Notes: generated by a model not told the origin, from the sequence alone. 64,000 nucleotides of DNA from Prorocentrum cordatum (GCA_963575745.1 CAUYUJ010019891.1:1-64000), one strand, 5' to 3'. Counted from the first letter of the stretch, positions 9,883 to 19,576 are shown. A program made the numbers and translations.

Positions 9883-10394
9883 ACCCCCCTCCCCCCCCCC
9901 GCATATATCGTTGCTGCAGCAACGCTATCGCGCAAGTCCTCCGACGAAAGCGCCTGCGGGCCGAATTCCGCGATCGTCCAGTAGATGCCCCAGGACTTGC
10001 GGTTCTGCACGTGCGCCAGCGCGTTGCCGGCGCCTATTTCATCGCCGTAAATGATGATGTGCCACGGGCGTGGCAGCTCCAGCGCCCGCTGCCACAGAGG
10101 CTGCATCGCGGGGAGGGCGCTGCAATGCCACAGCATTGCTGCTGGACTGCAGATCTCCACCGTGTGCTGCCCGACTACCATGTTCTGGTGGAGCTTGCCG
10201 TACGGCGTGTTCTCACCGACCATGAGCTCCCGAATGTCTCTGATATCCTGGCGTCGGGATCCCAATTCGGGGGTTCCGTCTCGCTTAACGGACGCCAGGA
10301 ATTGCGCCATCGCATTACAATGCATGAATGGCAGTTCCGCGCGAAGGCGGGACAGCCGCCGCAGCTTCGCTGGGCGGTCGTCCTCTGCCGCCAT
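7947..10394 (-). CDS. Spliced gene of a dinoflagellate-expanded family, function unknown (transposase-like features)
   Basis: The gene has at least four exons on the minus strand. Conserved blocks in order are: LRAELPFMHCNAMAQFL; HIIIYGDEIGAGNALAHVQN; KSWGIYWTIAEFG; QFWPDQGRNFSAGISLRL; ADEDAIHRLIGMKGSSG; KPCFMCRNVF (a CxxC pair); VMFDWMHCIFVNGTYN; KFHYLHHFANYVRRW; ERKHKTSKRF; KYGDVVLLEDGG. From memory this matches a large unnamed dinoflagellate family. Its acidic residues (GDE, DWMH) plus a CxxC pair recall DDE-type transposases, but I cannot prove this. Introns 9796-9923 and 8778-8917 are clear; another lies near 9510-9600. A one-base deletion in an A-run at 8511-8514 (T-run on the coding strand) shifts the frame before the ERKHK block, which could be decay or a read error. 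The start at 10394 (MAAEDDRPAKLRR) is the Met nearest the conserved region. The C-terminus after 8000 is uncertain. Confidence 0.65.
8778..8917 (-). other. GC-AG intron
   Basis: 140 nt. The donor is GCAAGT, the standard consensus for GC donors, and the acceptor is TTCTTCAG. Splicing joins EGLTTM to EVASDAAAP in frame, whereas reading through gives a stop. A palindrome, TGCGCTGCAGCGCA, sits inside at about 8866-8879. GC donors are common in dinoflagellates. Confidence 0.85.
9796..9923 (-). other. Intron with GCTGCAGC palindromes at both ends
   Basis: 128 nt. The exon ends SSEDLRDS and resumes DARFQLATTRAKTASD in phase 0. The donor side starts GTTGCTGCAGCAAC, so either GT or an inner GC donor fits. 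The acceptor is TTCGCAG. A second palindrome, GGCGCTGCAGCGCC, lies about 28 nt before the acceptor, and a (CT/GA)n tract of about 50 nt lies between the two. Confidence 0.75.
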
Positions 10395-10574
10395 CGCGCG
10401 CGTTCCCGAGGCAAGCTTGCCTCCGTCGCTGCGCGCGCGCGGAGGGGCCCCTCCGCTAGGGGCCACGGCGACTACGGATGGAAATGAGGCTGCACCGCGT
10501 GGAGAGCAACCAAATGCGCGCTGCAGCGCTAACTGCCAAGCAACAGTCTGGGAGCACATGGCGCTACAGCGCCG

Positions 10575-11084
10575 CTAACGTTCAATGATGACAATCTGAC
10601 GCGCTGCAGCGCGAACGTCCTCCTCCTCCTCCATCCTGCTCGCCATCCCCCTCGTCCTCCTCCTCTTCCTCCCCCTCCTATACCTCCTCCTCCTCCTCTT
10701 CCTCCTCCTCCCCCCCCCCCTCCTCCTCCTCCGCCTCATGCGCCCCCTCATCCTCCCCATCCTCCTCCTCAACCTACCCATCCTCCTCATCATCCGTCTC
10801 CCGTCCCTTCATCCTCCCCGTCACCATCACCTTCATCGTCAACAGCATCAATATCACTCGCCCTCATCATCCGCCACATCACCATCCAACGAGAAACTGC
10901 AAGCGAAACTGCGCTGCAGCGCAACACATTAACACATCATGATCCGCGCGCAAACTTTCAACCGTGGTCCACGGAGAAGCGCTGCAGCGCAACTCAAACA
11001 ACACGCTCAACCACGTTCCCTCCAGCCTTTACCAATCAATCGAACCAGCATGCTTCAGCAGGCGGTCGCCGAGGCCGACCTCAC
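10575..11084. other. Intergenic low-complexity sequence
   Basis: CTC and CAT/ATC triplet tracts (10618-10880), followed by three GCTGCAGC palindromes (about 10605, 10913 and 10981) in otherwise unremarkable sequence. No gene seen. Confidence 0.7.
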
Positions 11085-11515
11085 TCAGGTCACCTTCATC
11101 TTCTTGGCGTTCCGCAGCGAGGTCAACGCCTCGTTGAGTTTCTGGTTGGCCACGTCCGAAGCGGCGATGTCCATCTGACCCCGACCCTGCTACTCATACT
11201 CCTCATCCTCCCACATCATCGCCTTCCACCTCCTCCTGATCATCCCCCCTGTCGTCCTTCTCCCCCGCTGCAGCGGGGGAGTAGCCTGCCACACTCATGA
11301 ACCCCACCGTCCTCCTTCTCATCCGCCTCCTCATCCACCTGCAGCTCCGCGGTGCGGATCTGCACCTGCTTCTCCGCTTTCCTGGCGTTCTTCCGCGCCT
11401 CCTTCACCTCTGCTGTAGCAGTCGCCGTCGCTCTCGCGCGGGCCCCGCGCAACTCGTCGCGACGGTCGGCGCACGCTTGCGCTTCGAACGGCTCGTCGCA
11501 GCGGCGCGCCGCCAT
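11085..11515 (-). CDS. Small spliced gene encoding a charged coiled-coil protein, function unknown
   Basis: The first exon starts at a Met at 11515 (MAARRCDEPFEAQACADRRD). It continues as an Ala/Arg/Glu-rich helix (EVKEARKNARKAEKQVQIRT) and runs to about 11290. The last exon is 11174-11085, preceded by the acceptor GGGTCAG, and encodes MDIAASDVANQKLNEALTSL with a Lys-rich end and TGA at 11085-11087. Between them is an intron of about 110-130 nt; its donor was not resolved. No enzyme motif is visible. The heptad-like pattern suggests a coiled coil. It lies between two other minus-strand genes with no convincing promoter element. The exon pairing is inferred from spacing and strand, so the two parts could belong to different genes. 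Confidence 0.45.
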
Positions 11516-11659
11516 TGCGGGCCCAGTGAGGAGGCGGAGGAGGTCCGTTGCCAGCACCCGCTGCAGCGAACGATGGCGACTGCGACGCGCGAGCCAAGTG
11601 AGGAGGAGGAGGAGGAGGGGGAGGAGGGCATGCCATCGGCAACGCGCAACATGAGCGAA

Positions 11660-12000
11660 CCACAGCGCTGCAGCGCGCGACTTGGCAACAACCATGCGGG
11701 AGACAACGCTCGACATCACGAATGATGGCGCTGCAGCGCGTATCGGCGAGGAACGACTGGCACTCAAGACGAGCACGTCGCGCAATACATGGACACCGCG
11801 GCTGCAACTGCACACTCACAAACGCGCCAACGCTACAACGGCACCACAAGTCTGACAGGCGCTGCAGCGCTGCATCGGAACACAACAGCGCGCAATATCT
11901 ACGCCACCATCCAGGAAAGCGAGCGCTGCAGCGCTGCATCGTGATCATGATGGCGATACAAACGTTGACCACAAAGGCGCCAGCGCTGCAGCGCCCGCAT
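11660..12000. repeat. Array of GCGCTGCAGCGC palindromes at about 62-nt spacing
   Basis: Cores lie near 11668, 11731, 11860, 11924 and 11985, so steps are about 63, 129 (twice 64), 64 and 61. The sequence between them is not repeated except for short pieces such as GCTGCATCG after two of the palindromes. From 12000 to 12255 there is only CTC/CAT-rich sequence. Confidence 0.75.
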
Positions 12001-12255
12001 CCAAGAGAACCCGTCAACATATTTGACTTTCATCCTCCTCGTCGTCCGTGCGAGCCGCGCGACCGCCAGGCAAGACCATCGCCACTACCGTTCATATCAT
12101 CGGCCAGCGTTCCATCCAACCTCGCACTAATCCTCACCATCCTCCTCATTCCTTCTCCTCCACATGCTCATCCTCCTCATCATCCTACCCATCCTCCTCC
12201 TCGCCCTCATAATCCTCATCCTCACCTCCATATGCCGACAGTGCCCGTTGCGCGC

Positions 12256-14117
12256 TCACGGCTTGCCGCGACGGCCAGTGAAGTTCGGGTCGCGGCACGT
12301 GCCGCAGCCATTCGGCAGGTAGCGGCATTTGCTGCACCCGAGTGCCATTTGGCCCCGTTTGGCTGCCGCCTTGCCCTTGGGCTTGGCCTTGGCCTTGGCT
12401 TTGGCCTTCCCTTTGCCCTTGGCCTTCGGTTTGGCCGTGCCCTTGGCCGCCGTCTTGCCCTTGCCAGCGCCTGTCTTGCTCTTGCCCTTGATCGCGCTCT
12501 TGCCCTTGCCCTTCTTGCCCTTGCCCTTGCCCTTGCCCTTGCGAGGCAGCTCGCCTTTCGCGCTGCCCGCAGCCAAGGTCTCGATCGCCTGCAGCACAGC
12601 ATCCTCGTCTCCGTCTGCTGCTGCAGCAGCATCTTCGTTTGGCGGCGTTGGCGCTGCTGCAGCAGCATCTGGCGCCGCCGCTGACAATGCTGGCCCAGCT
12701 GGCGAATCACCAATCGCGGGGGGACTCGCGGGGGGGCTCGCCGTGGGCGCCGCAGGGCGGCGCGGGAAGAGCTGCAGCTGCAGCTCGTTGGGCGGCGATG
12801 GCGGTGGCGCAAACGCTGCCAGCATTTGCTGCATCACGGCCATCGCGTCCATGGGTTGCATTGGCGCTGCAGGCGGCACGGAGGGTGACCCCGATGGTGT
12901 CCATGGCACAATGGCAGTGCTCGGCTGATGCGGTGGGGCGGCAGCCCGCAAGCCCTTGTTGGTCAGCCTGAGAGGCACGCGGGCCTTGATGGCGTTGAGA
13001 CCCGCAGGCCGCTTCAGCGGCGCACGCGTAGCATGAAACCTATCATGCTCTATGCGAGGTGGACCTAAAGGACCGAGCTCACCGAAGCACCCAAGACATC
13101 CAGAACAATCAGCGCTGCAGCGCATGACGGGGTGGCAGCAGCCTCGTAGATGCGATACCACGTTGGCGAGGTCGCGCGTCACATCGATCGGCGGGTCCGC
13201 ATCGGTGTACGCCGCGTCGAAGATGTGCTGAGGGAGCTGCCGAGGATCTGCTGGGAAATTCCAAGTCACTGTCGCCGCTTGCCCCGTCGCGCCCCTGCGG
13301 CTCGCCAAGAACTGACCCTGTGAAGGGCGACTCGTCGGGAAACCCTAACGCTGACGCGCCGCATCGCATTGGCTGCAGTCAGTGCGATATGATGCGTCTG
13401 CGTTAGGCGTTCCCGCCGAATCCCAAACCTTCATCTCCGTCACGATCCCGTAGAGCTGCCCAGGGTTTGCGTCTGGAAGATGGGCGCATGCCATCAACGC
13501 CGCCAACTCTTTCAGCGTGTTCTCGCTCGGAACCGTCAAGCCGATGGCACCGCAACGTTTGATCAACGCGCGCACCTTCGCGACGATGCTCTGGCTGGGG
13601 TCGCGAAATAAACCCCAGTCCTGCATGGTAAAGTCCACCAGCCTACGAATCGACGCAGGCATGCTGCAGCATGCTAACATAAGTACATTTGAAAAATGAA
13701 CATGGTAACATACATAAAGTACAGAACAAACAATTAAACCATACATGTGAATAACACTTCGGCGGTCCGATGTGCAAAGCACGATGGATAGCACCGCCCT
13801 GACGCGAGCGTCTGCACGCGCATCTGGAGCGCGGGCGTCGCCGTGCCCACGCGCGCGGCCAGCACGGCGCTGAGGCGCGCCTTGTGGCTGTCCGCGAAGC
13901 CCGACGCGGTGATTCGATTCTGCAGGGTAGCTGCTTGGGCAGCCCCGATCGTCCCCAAGTTGTGAAGCTGCAGCTGCGCGCTCATGGACAAGGCGGACTG
14001 GCTCTGCGCCATCGCGTCGGCGGCGATGACGCCGATCTGCGATGCGAAGAAGGCGTCGCAGCTGTCCAGGTTATCCAGGATGTGGTTGATGGGTGTGGCC
14101 GCAGCCGCGGCAGACAT
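12256..14117 (-). CDS. Spliced gene encoding a Lys/Gly-repeat protein with a C-terminal Cys cluster
   Basis: At least three exons. The first (14117-13798) encodes MSAAAAATPINHILDNLD, then SALSMSAQLQLHNL and VLAARVGTATPALQMRV. Intron 13664-13797 follows. The second exon encodes MPASIRRLVDFTMQDWGLF, then VRALIKRCGAIGLTVPSEN and MACAHLPDANPGQLYGIV. Further splicing near 13370 and 13130 is likely. The last exon has FPADPRQLPQHIFDAAY, an Ala/Pro-rich stretch, long KGKGK/KAKAK repeats, and ends with a Cys module, GCSKCRYLPNGCGTCRDPNF (four Cys in CxxC...CxxC order), before the stop at 12256. From memory, this Cys module follows KGK-rich tails in many dinoflagellate proteins of unknown role. The basic repeat suggests binding to nucleic acid; that is inference. 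Alternative reading: two adjacent genes. Confidence 0.6.
13664..13797 (-). other. GC-AG intron ending in a CTGCAG palindrome
   Basis: 134 nt. The donor is GCGGTGC and the acceptor CATGCTGCAG. The acceptor AG is the centre of the perfect 16-bp palindrome GCATGCTGCAGCATGC (13659-13674). Splicing joins VQTLASG to MPASIRRL in frame. Confidence 0.7.
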
Positions 14118-14379
14118 GATGCCCTCCGCGAGGGCGAGGGGGTGCGCGGACGCTCCGAGGGGAAGCGCGAGGGAGGGCCTCCCACACTGCGAGAGCTGAA
14201 GCACTCGGCTGCTGAGGTGGAAGAGAGGCCACAACAGTACAGATGCGCTGCAGCGCAACGATCGCATGCAATTAAGGAACACACGTGAGCGCTGCAGCGC
14301 TCAGCAGAAATCATCGTCACAAAGTAACATGAAGCGCTGCAGCGCTATGCATGCGCACCATGATGGAACGCATGGTAGT

Positions 14380-14870
14380 GGGCAATAGGGAGAGAGATAT
14401 AGAGTGATGGAAAGGAGAGGAGGGAGATAATGAGGGACACGGGGGGGGGGGGGGGGGGCGGGGGGAGATGCGAGGAGACACGGGAGGGAAGGACACGAGC
14501 GCGGGCGGGCGGGCGGGCAGGACACGGGGGGGGGATGCATGATCATTTGAGGAACACGGAAGGGACGGTGCGAAAGACACGGAGGGGTGGGAGGGACATG
14601 GGAGAAACACGGGGGGGGGGCACGGAAGAGACACGGGAGGGACACGGGAGTTCGGGGGCGAGCGGGCGGACGGACGCGGAAGCGGTGCGGAGGGACACGG
14701 GCGGGAGCGCACGGAAGGCATGTGGAGACACGGAAGGGGCACGGGAGAGACGCGGGAGAGACACGGGAGACGGATAGGTATACACGGGAGCTCGGGAGCG
14801 GGCGGGCGGGCAGACACAGGAGGGGCACGGAAGGTGTCCGAGGAGGGCGCGGGGCGGATTCAGGAGATGC
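14380..14870. repeat. Degenerate GACACGGG(A/G) minisatellite
   Basis: Many variants of GGACACGGGAGG with G-runs. Frames through it are Pro/Arg-rich artefacts. It lies upstream of the gene ending at 12256. No gene seen. Confidence 0.8.
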
Positions 14871-14938
14871 GCGAAGTGTGATCAGGAGCAAATACCGAAG
14901 CGATCTGGGAGCCTCGAAGGCAGCTGGGACATCGACAG

Positions 14939-15060
14939 AGGCGTGTCTGTTCAATAGAGGGGGCTATTGAACAGACACGGGCGTGGCTGTTCAATAGAGG
15001 GGGCTATTGAACATGGCATGTTCAATAGAGGGGGCTATTGAACTATTGAACAGACACGCC
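14939..15060. repeat. Three tandem hairpins with TTCAATAG/CTATTGAA stems
   Basis: Three successive copies of TTCAATAG-AGGGGG-CTATTGAA. The first stem extends to 16 perfect base pairs (CGTGTCTGTTCAATAG). The right edge repeats CTATTGAACAGACACG, so the outer edges also pair with each other. Loops are the same AGGGGG in all three. Confidence 0.9.
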
Positions 15061-16228
15061 GCTGTCAGACAGCATCACCTCTGCAGAGGGGCACCGACGC
15101 TCTCAGATCGCTTCACCCGAAGCTCCCGTTCGACCTCAGATCAGCCATCCTGATGCCAACATCCAGCACTCCAGCCCACCCCAACGCCCACCCACGCAGT
15201 CCCAGAACACTGTCCACACTGCTGATTTCGAGGTGGGAGTGAAACTAAGAGAGGCGCGAAGTACATCACGCGGCGCTGCTGCAGCAGCGTCGCGACGAGG
15301 TTGACGATGCCGACACCGCTGTCAACTGCAAAGATTTACGCTCACGGCTCTGCTGCAGCAGCGTCGCGATGGCTCGAGACTGCTGAGGACAAGGCTGATG
15401 GGAGCTGGTGAGGCTGCCAGGAGGCCATGGGGGGAGCTACTCGGCGGCGCAACGAACTGTGCTGAAGGGGAGCAGGGAGAGTGGCGAAGGGCGATGCGAT
15501 GCGAGACTGTTTGCCATCTGAAGTGCCCCAGGACCCCCCCCAAGTGCCCCCAAACTTTCCTGGCCAATCCAAGGCCGACCCCTGGCACATCAGCCCATGC
15601 AAAAAACTGTCAGCGGATCAGGATGTGAACGTCGACGATGGCAGATAGATGTGATGAGGATATCGGAGCGCCTTTCTGGGCGACAGCGCGGGCGCACCAC
15701 GCGATCTGGCGCACGAAATATAACCTGGCCTAAAACACATGCATGCGTCGGCAGGCTATGCTCGCGAACTGATCCAATCCACCCCCCCCATTGCTCCCAT
15801 TGATCTTACATGTTGGGTTGCTACAGCATGTATCCTATCACTATGCGTTCGTTGTCCCCCTCGCTCACGGGAGAGTGGATACCCGCTGCAGCGGGCATCC
15901 TGTCTACCGTCTCTCTCCAATGTGTCTTCACTCCACCCCCACGCTGCGTCTCCATCGTCCCCCTCGCATTCCCTATGTATATCACGTCTCCCCCCTGTCT
16001 ACCTCTACTATAGTCCCCCCTCTCCCCCTGTCTACCTCTACTGAGTTACCGTCCCATTCCGTCGCCCATGTAGTGGAATGCTCCGCGGCGGCCCCCCATG
16101 CCCCGCGGTGGCGCGCCGCGGCTCTCATGTGGGCGCTGCAGCGCCGAGGGCGTCTCCGCCTCCGCGGCCTCCGCCTCCGCCGCCGAGCGCCTCCGCCTCC
16201 GCGGCCTCATCCGCGGCCTCCTCCCTCC
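15061..16228. other. Intergenic stretch without a recognised gene
   Basis: Contains two GCTGCTGCAGCAGCG palindromes (about 15275 and 15350) and one CCCGCTGCAGCGGG (about 15888). It also has a short CCCTGTCTACCTCTACT duplication (about 15993-16040). Nothing coding is convincing. Confidence 0.5.
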
Positions 16229-16876
16229 TCATGAGGCGCCCCTCGGCGCCTGCGCCTCCTCGGCGGCCTCCTCGCCGACGCCGTCGCCCTGGCCGACCCA
16301 GACCTCTGCTGGGCCAGCGTAGTGCCCCTCGGCCAGGGCGGCGGCGTCGGCGTACTCGCCCGCCAGCAGCAGCTCGCAGAGCTGCTGCGCCCTGTTGAAC
16401 CAGCCGCCCCGCCGCCCTTGCCCTTGCCCTTGCCCTTGGACAAGTTTGCCGCCCTTGCTCTTGTCCTTGCCCTTGCCCTTGCAAGGTGGGCCGCCGCCGT
16501 CCTTGTCCTTGTCCTTGCCCTTGCCCTTGCAAGGTGGGCCGCCGACGTCCTTGTCCTTGTCCTTGCCCTTGCCCTTTCTGCAAGGTGGGCCGCCGACGTC
16601 CTTGTCCTTGTCCTTGCCCTTGCCCAAGGCGCAAGGTGGGCCGCCGACGTTGTCCTTGTCCTTGTCCTTGCCCTTGCCCAAGGCGCGGCCGACGCTGCCA
16701 TGCGGGGCGGCGCGCGACGGCCGCGGCCGCGCCTTGGCCGCGACCGCGGCCGCGAGCAGCGCGCCTGGCGGCGGCGCCGCAGGCGGCGTCGGCCGCGTGC
16801 GGCCGGCGCCGCCGTCGTCGCTGTCGAACTCCTCGAAGTCCTCGTCGTAGCTGTCGAACTCCTCGGGCGACGCCAT
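16229..16876 (-). CDS. Acidic-start protein with tandem GKGKDKDKD-GGPPC repeats, function unknown
   Basis: The protein is 215 residues from the Met at 16876, which lies just after the palindrome TCGCTGCAGCGA. The N-terminus is acidic (MASPEEFDSYDEDFEEFDSD). An Ala/Pro-rich linker follows, then five tandem units of the type GKGKDKDKDVGGPPC (one Cys each, about 15-17 residues). It ends with a small folded-looking segment, WFNRAQQLCELLLAGEYADA, and an acidic tail. The DNA repeat is a CTTGTC/CTTGCC minisatellite in frame. Lys/Asp/Gly repeats with regular Cys could bind metal or RNA, but no function can be assigned. The upstream open frame beyond 16876 is low-complexity and not included. Whether an exon precedes it is unknown: CTGCAG immediately before the ATG could be an acceptor. 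Confidence 0.5.
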   Translation of the reverse strand: MASPEEFDSYDEDFEEFDSDDGGAGRTRPTPPAAPPPGALLAAAVAAKARPRPSRAAPHGSVGRALGKGKDKDKDNVGGPPCALGKGKDKDKDVGGPPCRKGKGKDKDKDVGGPPCKGKGKDKDKDGGGPPCKGKGKDKSKGGKLVQGQGQGQGRRGGWFNRAQQLCELLLAGEYADAAALAEGHYAGPAEVWVGQGDGVGEEAAEEAQAPRGAS

Positions 16877-16911
16877 CGCTGCAGCGAGGCTGCAGCTCGC
16901 CAAGCTGCATG

Positions 16912-17032
16912 ATGGGCTTGGTTTCCACCACCAGTACCATAAGTTGGAGGGAGAGGTCCTCCTCCTCCTCTTCTTTCTCCTCCTCCTCCTTCTCCAACAT
17001 ATGGTATAGTGGTGGTGGAAACCAGTCCCATC
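16912..17032. repeat. Hairpin element with GGTTTCCACCACCA arms
   Basis: The left arm GATGGG..GGTTTCCACCACCA..ACCATA..TTGGA pairs with TCCAA..TATGGT..TGGTGGTGGAAACC..CCCATC. The two arms are about 38 nt with small mismatches, around a GGA/CTC core. This is the size and shape of a small foldback or MITE-like insertion. From 17041 to 17945 the sequence is mainly GGA/CTC triplets with no gene. Confidence 0.75.
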
Positions 17033-17947
17033 ACTGCAGCTGAAGCTGCACTCGGGCGCGCGGGCGCGCGACGCTGCAGCGCGCGAAGCTGCAGCTGCAG
17101 CTGCGCGGAACAAAAACAGCGGCGGTGCCAACGACGAATACGATGGCGACGACGCTGACGACGATGGACCCCTGCTAACCAATCGACTGACCCCCCAAAG
17201 TAACATCACCCCGCAAAGTAACATCACCCCCAACTGAACCTCCGAAGGCCAACGACTGGATTGACCTCCCCAGGGCTGCCCCCTCAGGATAGGAGGAGGA
17301 GGGGGAGGAGGATGAGGGGGGGGAGGAGGATTGGAGGGAGAGGAGGAGGGGGGGGAGGAGGGGGGGCAGGAGAAGGAGGAGGAGGAGGAGGAGGACACTG
17401 ATGAGGAGGAGAAGAAGGAGAGGGAGGAGGAGGAGAAGGAGGAGGAGAAGGAGGAGTAGGAGAATGAGAGGGAGGGAGGAGGAGGAGGAGGAGGAGGAGG
17501 AGGAGGAGGAGGAGAGGGAGTATGCGGAGGCAGGAATAGGCAGAAGGATCGGGGGGGCGGGGCATGGGTGCCAACTGGTTGTCTTCCTCCTCCTCCTCCT
17601 CGTCATACTCCTCGTCCTCGGCCTCCTTCTCCTCCTCCTCCTCCTCCTCATCATCATCATCATCCTGCTCCCCCTTCCCCTGCTCCGAGGTGCTGGCAGC
17701 GAGCGGTGGGAACCTGTGAAAATGAGGGCGTTCCAGAACGTCGTCCTCAATGTCGTCGTCCTCCTGATCACCCTCCTCCTCCTCATCATCATCCCCCCTC
17801 CACCTTCTTCTCCTGCATGCACTGCTCTGAATTACGTCGTCTTTAACGCCGTCGTCGTTGTCTCTGTCGCCGTCGCCGCCGTCGCGATGCTGTATCCGAC
17901 TGAAACAGTGGTGCTGCAGCACTGACCGCGCGCGCGCCGCGCGCCCG

Positions 17948-18301
17948 TCACTTCCGCGGCTTCTTCGCGACGTGGTATTGGACTGCCAGCGCAAACGCTG
18001 CCTCGCGGTCCCCGCGCTGAAGCGCTTCCCGAATCATGTCGCACACAAGCTTCCACATGCCAACCTTGGTATCAGCATCGCGCTTGCGCGCGGCTGCAGC
18101 CGCGCGCGGGGCTGGCACATCACTGGCGGCTGCAGCCGCGGTCCTCGTCGACGTCGGAGGCGGTGGTGGCGGCGGCGGCGGCGGAGGAGGGGGAGTAGCC
18201 GCATATGTCGCATCCGATGCAGCGGACTTCGCCTTCGGCGGCGGCACTGGCTCCGAGGGAAGCCGCCATGGCGGCGTCGCTGCACTCATGTTGGCAGCCA
18301 T
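17948..18301 (-). CDS. Small protein or last exon with a poly-Pro tract, function unknown
   Basis: 117 codons from the Met at 18301. The N-terminus is MAANMSAATPPWRLPSEPVP, followed by 13 prolines, a Thr/Arg/Ala-rich stretch interrupted by two GCTGCAGC palindromes, and a helical C-terminus (VGMWKLVCDMIREALQRGDR, then VQYHVAKKPRK) ending at 17948. No known domain was recognised. The helical end is the only part that looks conserved. It may be the terminal exon of a longer gene whose upstream exons lie toward 18.6 kb. Confidence 0.4.
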   Translation of the reverse strand: MAANMSAATPPWRLPSEPVPPPKAKSAASDATYAATPPPPPPPPPPPPPTSTRTAAAAASDVPAPRAAAAARKRDADTKVGMWKLVCDMIREALQRGDREAAFALAVQYHVAKKPRK

Positions 18302-18379
18302 TGATGTTCTGATCGCAGGTGGCTGCGAACCACATGCAATAACATAAAGCGAACATGCGGGCTGCAAGCGCGATCGAAG

Positions 18380-18610
18380 CGCTACATCAACACGCCAGAC
18401 ACACAAAATGTAAGTCAGCGCTGCAGCGCGACGCAAAAATCTGATATCGGCACGCCAGACACCCGAACGTAAATCAGCGCTGCAGCACGATGGACTCCAA
18501 ACACACGAAACGTAAGTCAGCGCTGCAGCGCCGTGAGGTCACACATCGACGGCGGCAACGCGTGAGAGGCACACTTGATCGTAGTGTCGTCGTGCTGCAG
18601 CACGCTTGAT
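18380..18610. repeat. Tandem units of about 55 nt, each ending in a CAGCGCTGCAGC palindrome
   Basis: Three successive units share CGCCAGACAC or ACACACGAA, then CGTAAGTCAGCGCTGCAGCG (cores at about 18420, 18478 and 18520). A fourth core, CGTGCTGCAGCACG, lies at about 18593. Unlike most cores in the window, the sequence just before the palindrome is also conserved here (GTAAGTCA). Confidence 0.8.
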
Positions 18611-18811
18611 CATACCAACGATTCGCAATGACACCAACAGTAGCGAACATTGGGGGGATCCACCAACAATCCGCAATTATTATCCCAATCCTCCTCTTCC
18701 TTCTCCTCCTCGCCCTCGTCCTCGTGCTCGTCCTCCTCGCTGCCATTCTCAATCGCACTGCCGACCGTGATCGCACGCCCCAGCGATGCGGTCGACCGAG
18801 CGCGCCGCAGC

Positions 18812-19576
18812 TCAGTCCGAGTCGGCCTCCTCCTCCTCCGCATCGCCCTCCGCCTCCGCTTCCATCTCCTGGAGCTCATCCGCTTCGCAATCCTTGAGTT
18901 CGGCGGTGCACCACTTCGCCGCGGCCGCTTCAGCGTCATCCTTGCTGCAGCCGCGGTTTGTGCGGAACAAGGCCGTCCTGCTGCAGCCGCAGTCTGTGCG
19001 GACGGCCCGCCAAGCTTGGAGCCGCTGCACCCAATAGATGCGGGTGCCGCAAGGAACGTCGGTCTCGTGGCGCCGCGGGCGCTTCAGCACCGTGCTCGCC
19101 TCTGCCGCCTCCGCCGCCTCCTGAAGCAATTTGGCCTTGATGTACTCTACGCCCTTCTCGTGCAGCACCACCTGCAGCTTGTCCCTCCCCCCCCTATGAG
19201 GTGGGGGAATGACAATCTGCAGCTCTGTTGCCTCAGTATCGCCAAACGGCGGCAGCTGCACTGTCTTGAAGCACTTGTCCACTGGAACCTGGCGACTGGC
19301 GCGGCCGGACCGCGTGGTCGGGCGGCGGCCTGGCTCCGCTGCAGCGAAGAGCGTCGTCGGCGCCGTTGGCCCCGACGACGCGGCGCGCTGATGTTTCAGC
19401 CACGTTAGGAACATCGTGCCTCGCAAGCCCTGAGCCTTGCCGCGCACCCACTTGCTCCAACCTGCGGTGGTCACGGTGATACACTCGCGGTCTCCGATGA
19501 CCTCGACGGCCGCGACCAGCTCGCGCCCCGTACGGTTGTCGTGCAACACGACGCAGTCGCGCTTGATCGTCGTCAT
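18812..19576 (-). CDS. Hypothetical protein with possible AP2-like segment and acidic tail
   Basis: Single open frame of 254 residues on the minus strand, starting MTTIKRDCVVLHDNRTGREL and ending in a Glu/Asp-rich tail (EGDAEEEEADSD). The middle has VLHEKGVEYIKAKLLQEAAE. A Trp/Cys-rich stretch follows (RIYWVQRLQAWRAVRTDC, FRTNRGCSKDDAEAAAAKW), whose spacing resembles the short AP2-like modules found in dinoflagellate proteins. The match is weak and from memory. Two CTGCAG cores fall in the Cys-rich segment (18943 and 18980) and encode GCS repeats. Nothing else points to a role. No intron is required. Confidence 0.5.
   Translation of the reverse strand: MTTIKRDCVVLHDNRTGRELVAAVEVIGDRECITVTTAGWSKWVRGKAQGLRGTMFLTWLKHQRAASSGPTAPTTLFAAAEPGRRPTTRSGRASRQVPVDKCFKTVQLPPFGDTEATELQIVIPPPHRGGRDKLQVVLHEKGVEYIKAKLLQEAAEAAEASTVLKRPRRHETDVPCGTRIYWVQRLQAWRAVRTDCGCSRTALFRTNRGCSKDDAEAAAAKWCTAELKDCEADELQEMEAEAEGDAEEEEADSD

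Noticed and set aside
11660-12000. Regularly spaced short palindromes resembling a CRISPR array
   Set aside because: The repeat is only 12-16 bp, its arms vary, spacing drifts, there are no cas genes and the context is eukaryotic.
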